64,000 nucleotides of DNA from Rathayibacter sp. SW19 (lineage in GTDB: Bacteria; Actinomycetota; Actinomycetes; Actinomycetales; Microbacteriaceae), in NCBI RefSeq assembly GCF_030866825.1, contig NZ_CP133020.1, positions 3,472,001 to 3,536,000 on the forward strand, given 5' to 3'. The notes under the pieces were generated by a model that saw only the letters and a list, made by a program, of their open reading frames with translations, made no database searches and was not told the origin of the DNA. Below, piece by piece: positions 15,959-25,800 of the stretch. Position 1 is the stretch's first letter, and each line of letters begins with the position of its first letter. Both the position numbers and the translations under genes were made by a program.

Positions 15959-16198
15959 TCATCGCAGAAGTCCCGACAACAGGTCAGAACCCAGGCGCTG
16001 GATGGCCACGGCGTCTGCGCGGTAGAGCACGAATCGTCCCTCTCTGCTGGAAGTGGCCAGACCTGCCTCGCGAAGCACTGCAAGGTGACGCGACACTTCC
16101 GGGGCGGACACTTCCCAACTCTGGGCAAGCTCGGCGGTCGACCAATGGAGACCCCAGATCGGGGCGCAGTCGCGACGATTAACGAGATTCGTCAATCG
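15959..16198 (-). pseudogene. C-terminal remnant of an ArsR-type regulator
   Basis: The last roughly 78 codons encode a winged helix: WSTAELAQSWEVSAPEVSRHLAVLREAGLATSSREGRFVLY, ending SDLLSGLLR. This matches the C-terminal HTH of the larger ArsR-type regulators with an N-terminal DUF5937 domain. The expected roughly 200-residue N-terminal domain is absent, because upstream sequence is occupied by the divergent DUF3237 gene. A TTG could start a tiny 77-residue protein, but no ribosome-binding site is evident. A truncated gene is most likely. Confidence 0.5.
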
Positions 16199-16286
16199 TC
16201 TGCACGCAAGTGAGCAACGGGTCGGCTTCCGACCTGCCGAGCGCAGGCGATGGTGGCAGGATGGGCCGATACGACTGATCGCCGAG

Positions 16287-16727
16287 ATGACGTTTTGTGA
16301 GACGATCGCCGGGCCGTGGGGGCCGAGCACGGGCAGCCCTTTCGGTTCCCGACTGTATTGGTCTGTTACAGCTGCGACACTTCGCGGAGATCGCATCGAT
16401 GCGCGATCGGCGATGCCCGGCGCAGACTGGATTCGGCTCGGGCCTGATGGCATCCGCCGCCAGGATCAACGGTTGGTGTTCGAAACGTCAGACGCCGCGA
16501 TCGTGACACTCACCTACGACAACGCGCTTATCCGCGAAAGCGACGCGTTCATGAAGGCGTTGGCCAACGGCGGCGAAACCAGTGTGGAGGATCAGCACAT
16601 GCGAATGGTTGCCCAATTCGACACAGGTGACGAGCGCTACGCGTGGCTCACCCAGAGCCTGTTCATCGGTGCGGGCCGCGTCGCTGGAGACCACCAGATC
16701 GAATACCAGATCTACCGACTCGATTGA
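16287..16727 (+). CDS. DUF3237 domain protein
   Basis: A 146-residue protein of the DUF3237 beta-barrel family. It has the N-terminal GxTPFGxR-like segment (GPSTGSPFGSRLYW), GDRIDARSAMPGADWIRLGPDG, and the late motif FDTGDERYAWLTQSLFIGAG that is hallmark for the family. Length is normal. The function of DUF3237 proteins is not established. It is divergent from the ArsR remnant, which might once have regulated it. The ribosome-binding site before the ATG is weak. Confidence 0.78.
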   Translation: MTFCETIAGPWGPSTGSPFGSRLYWSVTAATLRGDRIDARSAMPGADWIRLGPDGIRRQDQRLVFETSDAAIVTLTYDNALIRESDAFMKALANGGETSVEDQHMRMVAQFDTGDERYAWLTQSLFIGAGRVAGDHQIEYQIYRLD

Positions 16728-16782
16728 GAAACGCCGTGCGGATGCGGATGCTGGCGCCTTCAAACCGCAGTTGATCAGCTGT

Positions 16783-16848
16783 GCCGCAAGCCGCAAGCCG
16801 CAAGCCGTTGGCCGCAAGCCGTCGGCCGGAAGCCGCCAGCCGTGGGCC
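16783..16848. repeat. Short CCGCAAG tandem/degenerate array
   Basis: Three perfect 7-bp CCGCAAG units (about 16784-16804) run into a degenerate 14-bp pattern of CCGCAAGCCGTTGG type. The array lies between the convergent DUF3237 and MBL hydrolase genes and ends about 10 bp from the hydrolase stop. It is non-coding. Confidence 0.6.
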
Positions 16849-16858
16849 TACGGGGTTT

Positions 16859-17647
16859 TCAGGTCGTGAATTGGGCGCCCGGGGTCAAGAGGTGCAGGCG
16901 GTCGGTGAGGCCGGCCCGCTCGAACGCCACACGGAGACTGTCCGCGTCCTCGGTGAAGTGCGCCCAACCCTCGAAGTGCAGCGGCACCACATGGAGGGCG
17001 TCAAGGATCTGCGCAGCCTCGGCGGCCTGCGCGCTGGTCATTGTCAGGAGCGCGCCGTCCATCAACGCCGTTCGGGCGGCTCCGGCGAACAGCAACACGA
17101 TGTCGATGGGAGCGAACCGTTTCGCGACGGCGCGCACAATCTCCAGTGACGCATTGTCCCCGCTGATATACACGGTGGGCACCCCGTCTCCGGACACCAC
17201 GAATCCGGTCACCTCACCGACCGCGCCCAGTGATCCGTCGGGCCCATGCTGGGCGGGAACCCCGGTCACGGTCAGGTGGCCGCCATCCGGACGAGGAAGC
17301 TGCACGTGGTCCCAATTCGGAAGCACCTGCACGGTCGATCCCAACCGTCCGCGAGCAGCCGCGGTGGATAACACGAGAGGAACCGTCGCCAGGAAACTTC
17401 GCCCGGCCACGTCCAGGTTGTCGGGATGTTGATCGTGGGAGAGCAGCACCACATCAACCGGGCCGGCCTGCTCGGCCGGGAAGGCCGGCCCGGCCGTCTT
17501 GCTCAGAACTCGGGTACCGATCGGGTAGTCGGCGGGCGGGTCGAATGTGGGATCGGTGACAAACCGGACACCGCCGATCGTCAGGATCGCGGTCGGCCCG
17601 CCGACATAACGGATCGTGACCGTTGCTCCATCAGCTTCCGTAGCCAT
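16859..17647 (-). CDS. MBL-fold metallo-hydrolase
   Basis: A 262-residue beta-lactamase-fold metalloprotein. The metal motif is SHDQHPDNLD (HxHxDH-like variant) near residue 90. It is preceded by IRYVGGPTAILTIGGVRFVTDPTFD, and later come VPAQHGPDGS and YISGDN, as in the UlaG/ascorbate-6-phosphate-lactonase-like branch. Substrate is unknown. GGGAGAGG about 11 bp upstream supports the ATG at 17647 over a longer frame. It probably has its own promoter in the 147 bp before it. Confidence 0.82.
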   Translation of the reverse strand: MATEADGATVTIRYVGGPTAILTIGGVRFVTDPTFDPPADYPIGTRVLSKTAGPAFPAEQAGPVDVVLLSHDQHPDNLDVAGRSFLATVPLVLSTAAARGRLGSTVQVLPNWDHVQLPRPDGGHLTVTGVPAQHGPDGSLGAVGEVTGFVVSGDGVPTVYISGDNASLEIVRAVAKRFAPIDIVLLFAGAARTALMDGALLTMTSAQAAEAAQILDALHVVPLHFEGWAHFTEDADSLRVAFERAGLTDRLHLLTPGAQFTT

Positions 17648-17794
17648 GACTGTTCGATTCCTCTCCCGCCGTCGGACACATCGTCGTTGAAGTTCACGAA
17701 CACGCGGCACGGCACCCGCATTCCCGTGCGGCCCGCGGGAGCCTCTTGCAGCGCTTGGCTGGCGGCATGAGTGGCTGCTGGTCGAGCCTCTGGT

Positions 17795-19204
17795 TCAGGT
17801 GGTGTGTTCGAGTACGCGGCCGATGATGCGGGCCCCTTCGGGGAAAGCGCCCGGGTTGGTCCCCGAGTAGTTGAGTCGGATGAAGTGTCCCGAGGCTTCG
17901 GCTGGAAACCACTCTGTTCCGGGGGCGATGAGCACGCCGTCGTCTTCGCATTCTCGAACGAGGCGCGCCAGGTCGGTGGTGTCGGGCAGGCGCAGCCACA
18001 GGTTGAGTCCGCCTGGTGGGATGTTCGTGAGGTGGGCCAGCGGTGTGTGCTCGGTGAGGCTGTCGATCAGAAGGTCACGGCGTGCGCGGAGCTGTTGACG
18101 TAGACCTCGCAGGTGGGTTTGCCAGGCGGGCTGCGTCACGATGTCGAGTGCGGCGGCTTGAAGGATGCCGCTGACATACATGGATGCCGCCCCGCGGTCG
18201 GCGAGGATGCGCTCGCGTGCGGAGCCGCGTGCCACGATCGCCGCGATGCGGATGGCGGGCGAGACGCTTTTTGTCAGAGAGCGAATATAGATGACATGCC
18301 CGGAGTCGTCGCGGGCGGCCACTGGCGCCGGAGTCGAAGTGATTCCGAAGTCGTGCGCCCAGTCGTCTTCGATGAGGAACGCACCGTTCGCGCTGACGAC
18401 ATCGAGGATCTGGCCGGCTGTGCTTGCCGACCATTGTGCGCCCGTGGGATTGGCGTAGTTCGGCTGTGCATAGAACGCTCGAGCTCCTGTTTCCTCGAAC
18501 GCACGCGCGAGCTCGTCGGGATCGGGGCCGTGAGTGCCGCTTGAGACGGGGATCACGCGCACACCGGCTTGGGCAGCAGCGAGAATCGCACCCCAATACG
18601 TCGGCGACTCCATCAGGAGTGGCTGGCCGGTCGTGACGAGCGCACGGAATATCGAGCTGAGCCCACTCTGGCTACCCGGGAGGACGATGACGTCGCTCGC
18701 CGTGGGCGGGGTAATGCCGACCGCTGTCGCTTCGGCGAGCTCATTCGCGAACCAGGATTGCAGCTCGGGCAGGCCTGGCCCCGGTGACCGGGTGACGGCA
18801 GCGTCGCTGCGCGCGGCGCGGGTGAGGGCCGCTCGGATGAGACGCTCGGGAAGGAGCTCACGATCCGGGTATCCGGCATGCAGGGCGATTGCGCCGTGCG
18901 CGGGACTGCGCATCGTGGCCGAGCCCGACGGGATGCGGGTGAGCGGGGAGCCCAGCGCGGAGGTCTGCCATCCGTAGTCGAGCGGCCGTGCCGTGCGCAC
19001 CGCGCGAACGAAGTTGCCGGCGCCGGGTCTGCTCTCGATCAGACCACGGGCGTTCAGCGTGCGCATCGCCTTCTGCACAGTGACGGGACTAGCGCCGAAA
19101 CGCGAGACCAGCGCACGGGTCGCGGGAAGTTTCGATCCCGCCGTCGCAGTAGAAATCCAATCCTCCAGCTCCGACACGATTCGCGAACTGCTATCATGGT
19201 TCAT
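17795..19204 (-). CDS. MocR/PdxR-type GntR regulator with aminotransferase domain
   Basis: A 469-residue fusion: an N-terminal GntR winged helix (about 5-75, KLPATRALVSRFGASPVTVQKAM, GLIESRPGAGNFV) and a fold-type I aminotransferase domain (about 95-465) with the PLP lysine in SLTKSVSPAIRIA. MocR proteins sense PLP or an aminated ligand and typically regulate a divergent gene. Its ATG shares the sequence CATG with the ATG of the divergent EamA transporter, so the two genes begin at the same spot. A perfect palindrome AGTAGCGCTACT lies 11 bp inside the transporter gene. The regulator very likely controls that transporter. Confidence 0.88.
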   Translation of the reverse strand: MNHDSSSRIVSELEDWISTATAGSKLPATRALVSRFGASPVTVQKAMRTLNARGLIESRPGAGNFVRAVRTARPLDYGWQTSALGSPLTRIPSGSATMRSPAHGAIALHAGYPDRELLPERLIRAALTRAARSDAAVTRSPGPGLPELQSWFANELAEATAVGITPPTASDVIVLPGSQSGLSSIFRALVTTGQPLLMESPTYWGAILAAAQAGVRVIPVSSGTHGPDPDELARAFEETGARAFYAQPNYANPTGAQWSASTAGQILDVVSANGAFLIEDDWAHDFGITSTPAPVAARDDSGHVIYIRSLTKSVSPAIRIAAIVARGSARERILADRGAASMYVSGILQAAALDIVTQPAWQTHLRGLRQQLRARRDLLIDSLTEHTPLAHLTNIPPGGLNLWLRLPDTTDLARLVRECEDDGVLIAPGTEWFPAEASGHFIRLNYSGTNPGAFPEGARIIGRVLEHTT

Positions 19205-20207
19205 GACAGACAATAGTAGCGCTACTCCAATTTTACAGCAAGTGATATCGCCATCGCATGCCGGACTGTGGTGGGGCCTCGTCGGGGTTGCGGCGTTCTC
19301 ATTCACCGTGCCGTTCACGCGTGTCGCGGTCGGCGGGTTGTCACCGTTGTTCATCGGTTCTGGGCGGGCGGTGGTCGCCGCAGTGCTCGCGGCCGCCGCT
19401 CTCGTTTTGACGCGGCAATTGCTCCCGCGCGGCATTCAGTGGGTGCGGCTCGCGGTGGTCGCCGGCGGTGTCGTCATCGGTTTTCCTTTGCTGACCTCCT
19501 TCGCGCTGACGACGGTTCCTGCCAGTCACGGTGCCGTTGTGATCGCGTTGCTGCCTGCCGCGACCGCGGTCATGGTCGTTATTCGAGGGAAGGAACACCC
19601 CGGGCGGTCGTTCTGGCTGATGGCCGGGATCGGCGCGCTCGTGGCGGTCGTCTTTGCCGCCTTGCAAGGCGGCAGCTTCGCACAACTGACCTGGAATGAC
19701 CTGCTACTGTTTGCCGCCGTCATCGCAGCGGCGATCGGATATGCAGAGGGCGGATTGCTCGCCCGCGAGCTCGGTGCATGGCAGACCGTGTCCTGGGCAC
19801 TCGTCCTCTCCTCACCCCTGATGCTCATCCTGACGATCGCCTCGCTCGTGCAACGGCCGCCGACGGCAACACTGATCGATTGGGCCGCATTCGCCTACCT
19901 GGCGGTCGTGAGCATGTTCCTGGGCTACTTCGCCTGGTATCGCGGGCTCGAAATCGGACCGATGGCGCAGGTCAGCCAGGTACAACTGATCCAACCGGTG
20001 CTCAGCATCATTTGGGCGGCAGTCCTGCTTCACGAGGTATTGGGCTGGGCGACGATCATCGGCGGGATCGCCGTTGTGCTGTGCGCAGGGCTTGCCGTGC
20101 GCGCCCGCCGGGGTGATCGGGGTGCAGTGAGCCGGACCGATCCCCGAGATGATCGGTGTCGGCAGGTGAGGAGCCCCTCGGCGGGCGGGCGCTCAGCCCG
20201 AGGATAA
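19203..20207 (+). CDS. EamA/DMT-family transporter
   Basis: A 334-residue integral membrane protein with about ten hydrophobic segments in two EamA halves (GLVGVAAFSFTVPFTRVAVGG; later FAYLAVVSMFLGYFAWYRGLE and IWAAVLLHEVLGWATIIGGIAVVL). DMT-superfamily members export or import small metabolites, often amino acids. The pairing with a MocR regulator points to an amine or amino acid. The ATG overlaps the regulator's ATG on the other strand. A GTG at 19242 is an alternative start beyond the operator palindrome and would free the overlap. The stop overlaps the next gene's start (TAATG). Confidence 0.88.
   Translation: MTDNSSATPILQQVISPSHAGLWWGLVGVAAFSFTVPFTRVAVGGLSPLFIGSGRAVVAAVLAAAALVLTRQLLPRGIQWVRLAVVAGGVVIGFPLLTSFALTTVPASHGAVVIALLPAATAVMVVIRGKEHPGRSFWLMAGIGALVAVVFAALQGGSFAQLTWNDLLLFAAVIAAAIGYAEGGLLARELGAWQTVSWALVLSSPLMLILTIASLVQRPPTATLIDWAAFAYLAVVSMFLGYFAWYRGLEIGPMAQVSQVQLIQPVLSIIWAAVLLHEVLGWATIIGGIAVVLCAGLAVRARRGDRGAVSRTDPRDDRCRQVRSPSAGGRSARG
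19215..19226. promoter_or_regulatory. Candidate MocR operator
   Basis: The perfect 12-bp palindrome AGTAGCGCTACT sits just inside the annotated 5' end of the EamA gene and 11 bp upstream of the regulator's start. Its location between the divergent genes makes it the obvious operator candidate. It also suggests that the true transporter start is downstream. Confidence 0.4.
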
Positions 20208-20791
20208 TGGCCTTTGTGTCCGACCAGGGTGATCGTCGTGGCGGGCCACTCGGTGCCCTGCCACCGTTGGCAGGCGAGGATTTCGTCTGTGCACGTTGCG
20301 GAGTATTTTTTGCTGAGGTGCCGGTCGAACAGGCACTCGAGTCGGTCGGACGGGTGCCCGGCGAGGTGCGGGACGTGGTGTCGGCTGCACCGCCCCAAAT
20401 TCGTCGCGTGCGCCCGAACACACAGTACTGGTCGATTACGGAGTACGTCTGCCACCTGCGCGACGTGTACGCCACTTACACGATTCGGCTGCACCGGGCC
20501 GTCACCGAGAGTGAGCCGGTGTTGGAGCCGATGTTCAATGACCTGCGCGCGCAGCGGTTTAGATACAACCAGCTTGACGTGTATGCCATCCTGCCCGAGC
20601 TGATCGCGAATGCTGCCGGGTTCTGTGAAGAAGCGAACCACGTCCGTACCACTCAATGGGGTCGAATCGTGACCCGGCTGCCGGGTGAAGCCCGTACCGC
20701 GCGGTGGCTGGCGCGCCAGGTCATGCACGAGGGGACGCACCATCTCGATGACATCCGCAGAACGATTGCCGCTGTCTCAAAGACCACGTGA
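20207..20791 (+). CDS. DinB-fold protein (mycothiol/bacillithiol S-transferase-like)
   Basis: A 194-residue four-helix DinB/YfiT-type protein. Candidate metal ligands are visible in YVCHLRDV (about residue 80) and HEGTHHLDD near the C-terminus. A CARC pair near residue 28 may be an extra zinc site. DinB proteins in actinobacteria include mycothiol-dependent transferases and isomerases, but the specific reaction is unknown. Translation probably couples to the transporter through TAATG, and a GTG nine bases downstream (SDQGD) is another possible start. It forms a two-gene operon with the EamA transporter. Confidence 0.78.
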   Translation: MAFVSDQGDRRGGPLGALPPLAGEDFVCARCGVFFAEVPVEQALESVGRVPGEVRDVVSAAPPQIRRVRPNTQYWSITEYVCHLRDVYATYTIRLHRAVTESEPVLEPMFNDLRAQRFRYNQLDVYAILPELIANAAGFCEEANHVRTTQWGRIVTRLPGEARTARWLARQVMHEGTHHLDDIRRTIAAVSKTT

Positions 20792-20904
20792 CGCCGGTGC
20801 GCTGGCGTTCAGTTGCGTGAAGCTCGGGAGTCTGCGGAGGTCCGCTGCGGTCTGCAGGATCGTCGGGTTGGCTGACGTGAAGTCGGCGAAAACCTCGCCG
20901 GCCG

Positions 20905-21755
20905 TCAGGTCGAGCGAGACGAGGTGAGGCGGTCCTGACCGAGCGCGATGCCGATAATGACGATGAGCGCTCCGACCGGCTCGTTCCAGTCGACCGGCTC
21001 GGCAAGAACGGCGGCGCCGAGTGTGACGCCGACCAGCGTAGTCAGATAAGTGACGGTGGACGCGTTGGTTGCCCCCAGGCAGCTACCACGTTGGTGTTCC
21101 ACACATATGCCAGACCGGTACCTATGGCGCCGAGCAAGAGCACGCTGATCACCACCCGGAGCGAAAGCCGGACGGGTTGGGCGGCGATGAACGGTGTGAG
21201 CAGGAGCATGATGACGGCGCCGATGCTCACCTGAACAGTAGCCACGACCACAGCGGGCAGTCGGCGCGGTGAGACGAATCGTCGTAGGTAGACGAAGGTC
21301 GCACCATAACACGCGGTGGCCAGCAGGCATGCTCCTTGCCCGAGAAGAGAGCCGCCGGCGACGCCTCGCCATGGACCCATCACTACCATCACCCCGACGA
21401 ACCCGAGGATCAGACCGCCTACACGCGGGAGCGTGAACCGTTCCTGGTGCAACGCCGCCGCCGCCACAAGCGTGGTCATCAACGGGGTTGTCGCGTTATA
21501 GATGCTCGCCAGGCCAGAGGAAACGTACTGTTCGGCCCACGCGAATAGCAGAAAGGGCACGACACACAGAAGGATCGCCACGACGGTCAGGTGCACTCAA
21601 ACGGCCAGTTCACGAGGAAACACCTGCCGGGTAAGCGCCGCGATCAGCAACAGCGTCACCGAGCCTGTGACGAGCCTGCCGAGGACCACTTGGGCCGGCG
21701 ACAGGCCCTCGAGCCCGAGCGTGATTCTCATGCAAACGGCGGAAAGATACGCTGC
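20905..21755 (-). pseudogene. Disrupted EamA/DMT transporter
   Basis: Homology to an EamA transporter runs through three pieces. An N-terminal piece starts near 21755 (RITLGLEGLSPAQVVLGRLV). A TGA at 21597-21599 stands where homologues have Trp (LAV-stop-VHLTVV). The middle then reads on to NTNVVAAWG, and a one-base loss in a run of five C (21072-21076) shifts the frame. The last piece, ATNASTVTYLTTLVGVTLGA, ends at 20905. The first transmembrane helix also looks incomplete. Two independent lesions argue for real decay rather than a single sequencing error, although the homopolymer slip alone could be one. Confidence 0.8.
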
Positions 21756-21827
21756 CGGGCATCCGTTGGGCCAAACCGGCCGTCACTAAGAGGAGCCCGG
21801 CGGTTTGCGACCACCCGGCATGCGCCG

Positions 21828-22487
21828 CTACACAGCGTCGATCTTCGGATGCGAAGCGCTCGCGTTCTGTAGTTGTGCACCGCTGACTGGCTCGCCCGCC
21901 CAGTTCGTGATCACCCAGCCGGCGGACGGCGAGCCCTCCAACACCACCACGGCGGTGTTATCCAGTCCGTGCGTGCGGACGAATTCCTCATCGATGTTGC
22001 CGGCAGCCCAAGACGTCCAGGTGCGGATGGCGGCACCGTGGCTGATGACCGCAGCGGTGCCATCACCCGCGTGCCGGGATGCGATCGATTCGACTGCTGC
22101 GTTGTAACGTTCAAAGAACTCGGCACCGTCTTCGCCGCCTGGAATGCGCACGCTTCGATCCTGCCGCCAGGCAACCACTGCGCCAACGTACACCTGGATG
22201 GCTTCGTCATCGGTGCGCTGTTCAAGGTCTCCCGCGGCAATCTCCTGGATGCCGTCGAGCACCTGGGTCTGCAGTCCACGTGCGCGAGCAAGCGGCTGGG
22301 CTGTCAGTTGAGCGCGCAGGGCCGTCGACGCGTAAATCGCTTCGATCGGCTGGCCGGCAAGCGCGCCCGGGAGCTCAGCCGCCTGGGCGAAGCCGAGTTC
22401 CGTCAGTGGCGGCCCCGGAACGACCGTGCTCAGGGCACCCCGCACATTGTCGATCGTCTGCCCGTGGCGGATCAGAAGTAGTCTCAT
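21828..22487 (-). CDS. Histidine phosphatase family protein
   Basis: A 219-residue phosphoglycerate-mutase-like phosphatase with the phospho-histidine motif LLIRHGQT at residues 4-11, a second arginine segment YASTALRAQLTA, and the C-terminal catalytic SHGAAIRTW. Members dephosphorylate sugars, nucleotides or cofactors, and the substrate is not readable. It overlaps nothing and is convergent with no close gene. It probably has its own promoter in the 87 bp before the divergent small membrane protein. Confidence 0.88.
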   Translation of the reverse strand: MRLLLIRHGQTIDNVRGALSTVVPGPPLTELGFAQAAELPGALAGQPIEAIYASTALRAQLTAQPLARARGLQTQVLDGIQEIAAGDLEQRTDDEAIQVYVGAVVAWRQDRSVRIPGGEDGAEFFERYNAAVESIASRHAGDGTAAVISHGAAIRTWTSWAAGNIDEEFVRTHGLDNTAVVVLEGSPSAGWVITNWAGEPVSGAQLQNASASHPKIDAV

Positions 22488-22574
22488 CGCCTCGAGCTTA
22501 CGTGCCTTGCCGTAACGCTTGGTGGGCGGTCGAATCCAAGAACGTTGCCCGCCCCGCCGGTTAGGCTGAATGGC

Positions 22575-22787
22575 ATGAAAGCGTTGCTGTCCACCGGGAT
22601 CGTTCTGGTTGTTCTCGGTCTGGCAGCTGGCTTCGGACCTCAGCTCGTAACCGCAATTCGCACTGGGCTACCGTCACCTGGGATCCTTTGGCTGCAGCCG
22701 ACTGGATTCGTGATCGCCGCGATCGGGGCAGTGTTGATCGGTTCCTACATCGGCAAGCGCCGGTCGGCGAAGCGCGCACGGCGTTAA
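22575..22787 (+). CDS. Small two-helix membrane protein
   Basis: A 70-residue protein with two hydrophobic segments (about 5-24 and 44-62) and a strongly basic C-terminus (IGKRRSAKRARR), which would place the tail in the cytoplasm. No family is recognised. It is convergent with the large nuclease/helicase gene 28 bp away. The short ORF could be spurious, but its hydrophobic pattern and position argue for a real gene. Confidence 0.55.
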   Translation: MKALLSTGIVLVVLGLAAGFGPQLVTAIRTGLPSPGILWLQPTGFVIAAIGAVLIGSYIGKRRSAKRARR

Positions 22788-22815
22788 GCCAGGCAATCAT
22801 ACGGCTGACCGCGCG

Positions 22816-25800
22816 TCAGCTCGCTACTGCGACACTTTCCGGCTGCTCAACCAACGTGATGAATGCGCTGAGTTCGGCGACTGCATCCGGTGTGACGGGC
22901 AGAGCCTCGGTCAGGTGCGGCGAGTAGATCAGGTAGGCCGCCCATTGGGCCCGTGAGATAGCGACATTCAGGCGATTCTTCATGATCAGGAAGCCCAGGC
23001 CGCGCGGAACATCAACTGCCGCGGATGCAGCCAGCGTCACGATGGCGACGACAGCCTCCTGGCCCTGGAACTTGTCGACTGTGCCGACGCGGATGTCGTG
23101 GAAACCGGCTGCCGCGAGTGCGTCTCGTACACACCACAGTTGCGCGTTGTACGGGGTCACCACAATCAGGTCGGCCTCTGTGAGAGGCTCACCCGATCGG
23201 CCCTCGGTCGGGTCACTCCAGCCCGAGCCGAGCACCGAGCGCACGGTTTCGACGACGACCTGAGCCTCCTCCGGTGACGAGGTCGCGTTGCCTTCGTGCT
23301 CGACCGGCACCACGTGCAAGCCGGGCGCGACACCGGCCAGCTCACGCGTTGATGCGACCGGATGCGCCCTCAACCGGCCCTCATACGACAGCCGCGATAC
23401 AGGGGCGGTCAGCGCAGGATGCATCCGCCGAGTCTCGGCCAGAAAGTAGCCGAGGTTCGGTGGCAGCACGTCGTGGCCGGCGCTGACCCAGCCGAGCGCC
23501 GACTGGTCGACTGGTTCCGGATGGGTGCCCTGGCTGACCTGCGGCAACTGTTGCGGATCCCCGAGCAGTAGCAGGTTGTTCGCGCTGGCGCTCGCGGCGA
23601 TCGTCGAGGCCAGTGAGAACTGGCCGGCTTCGTCGATGACCAACAGGTCGAGGCTGTGCCGCTCGACTCGGGCAGGATTGCTGAAGTCCCACGCTGTGCC
23701 GCCCACGACGAACCCCGTGGTGGCATTGTCGACGGCAAAGAGCAGCTGACCGTTCTGCGGAAGCGTTGTGAACGTGTGGGAAGACGTGCCCGAGCCGCGC
23801 TGCGGCACCTTGCCGACCAGTTCCGCAGGGAGTCCGGCTGCCACGACCGCGGTCAGCAGCGTCTCGACGACGCGATGGGACTGGGCGACGACACCGATCT
23901 TCCAGCGATGGTCGCGCACGAGCGCGGCGATCGCGTGCGCCCCAAGGTAAGTCTTGCCTGTGCCGGGCGGACCTTGCACGGCCAGGTATGACTGATCCAG
24001 CTCGAGTGCGGACGCAGTCACCGCGGCGATTCGATCCTCAAGTGATGCCGCCTCCGCCAGCGTGCCGGATTGGGTGCGGGGTGGAACGCGTCGCAGAATG
24101 TCCGTCATCGGGTCGGCGGGCCAGCCGGGCTGCGCGTCCAGAATCGTCTGTGCCCACTCGTCGATCGCCGGCTTCTGTGCTCCGGCGGGCGGCGGCTTCG
24201 CCGGTGTGAGGGCGCTGGGCAGCGCGTCATACGGTTCGACGTCTTGCGGTTGCAATTCTTCGATGAGGAAGCTGCCGTCGTCACCCATCTCGAGCACGGT
24301 CACCTCGCGCGCGGTGCGGGCGCCGGGCTCGGCACCGGGCACTGCGAACGGCCCCGGATACTCATACAACAGGAATGGCCCGGCTTGGTCGCCCGGCTGG
24401 ATGCTGCTTCCTGGCGCCAACCGGCCGCGCAGGCGCAGGTGGCGGCGATTGCGCCGCTGCCTGCCCTCGCGAAACCAATCGCGCTCGAGGGTCGCCTGTT
24501 CGACGACGAACACATCGCGGGTGTCTTCCCACTCCTCGATCGGGTCGATCAGCCGCGCGTAGTGCGCCCACCAGAAACTCTTCTGCTCCCTCCGGTGATA
24601 ATCGATCGCCGCGGCGGCAAACGCCGCTGCGGTCTGGTCAGCTGTGCGCCTGCCACTCGCTGCAGTGTGGCCGCCCACTGCGCCGCCGGTTATCTCACCG
24701 CGCGCAGCCAGTGCGAGCAGTCCGTCACGCAATGGTGACGGCTCGAGGTCGTCCGGCGGCTCGATGCTGCGGCCGTCTCCGATGCGGATGCCGCGCTCGG
24801 CCGCGTGGCGCAGCATCCAGTCGCGTAGGCGCAGCGTGGAGACGCAGTCGTAACGGTTGTAATCGGCGATGGAGTCGAGCATCCGCTGCCCTGCTTCGGT
24901 GTCGCCGACCGCGTCAAGTTCGCGCGCCTGCGCGTATTCCGTGATGGAGTCTGCGGCGTTGGTCACGTCACCTTCGCGCAGTTCGGCGCCCATGTAGAGC
25001 GGTTCGAGCTTCTTGATCGAGTAGGACCGCGAACCGACCCGGAACGAATTGCGCACGAGCGGGTACAAGTCGACGAGCACGTTGTCCCGCAGCAGGCCAT
25101 CGACTTCGTCCTCGCCGATTCCGTGCCGGGCCGCCAGGCTGAGCAAGTGCGTGCGTTCGTAGGCGGCGTAGTGGTACACGTGCATTCCCGGATGCTGTCG
25201 ACGCCGCTCCCCCAAGAAATCGAGGAACCCGCGCAGAGCGGTCTTCTCCTGCTCGAAGTCGTGCGCCCAGAACGCTCGGAAACGTTCATCCGTCTCGACG
25301 AGCCCGAAAAGATAGTCGAGCCCCCAGCGCGTCGGCGCACCCGCGGTGCTACCGCCGGCCGCAGCACCGACGGCGCTCGCACTGATCTCACCCTCGGTGT
25401 ACAACGGGTCGCCCTCGAAGTCGAAGAAGATATCACCCGCGTCAGGGTGTGGGAGCGCGGCAAGCGCCGCGGGATTGTAGATATCGAGCGGCGGCGGGGC
25501 ATCCGGTTGTGCTTGGGTTTGCAATGCCGCCTGCGCGCGCAGGCCGGCGAGGGTCTTGTCTGCAATGCCGTCAATCGACCCCGCGGATGCTGCAAGTTCA
25601 TCGATCGTGCGGATGCCTGCGGTCGCCAGCAGCGCACGCTGCGTCACGCGCATCCCTGCTACGAGCAGCACGTCGCGGGTGCGTTGGATCTCGGCCTCGC
25701 AGGCGTCGCACTGCCCGCAGACGGCGTAGCGCGAGTCGCCCCAGGCGACCGCGGCATTGTTCGGGTCGGCCAGTCGCTCGGCGATGATGCGGTGCAGTCT

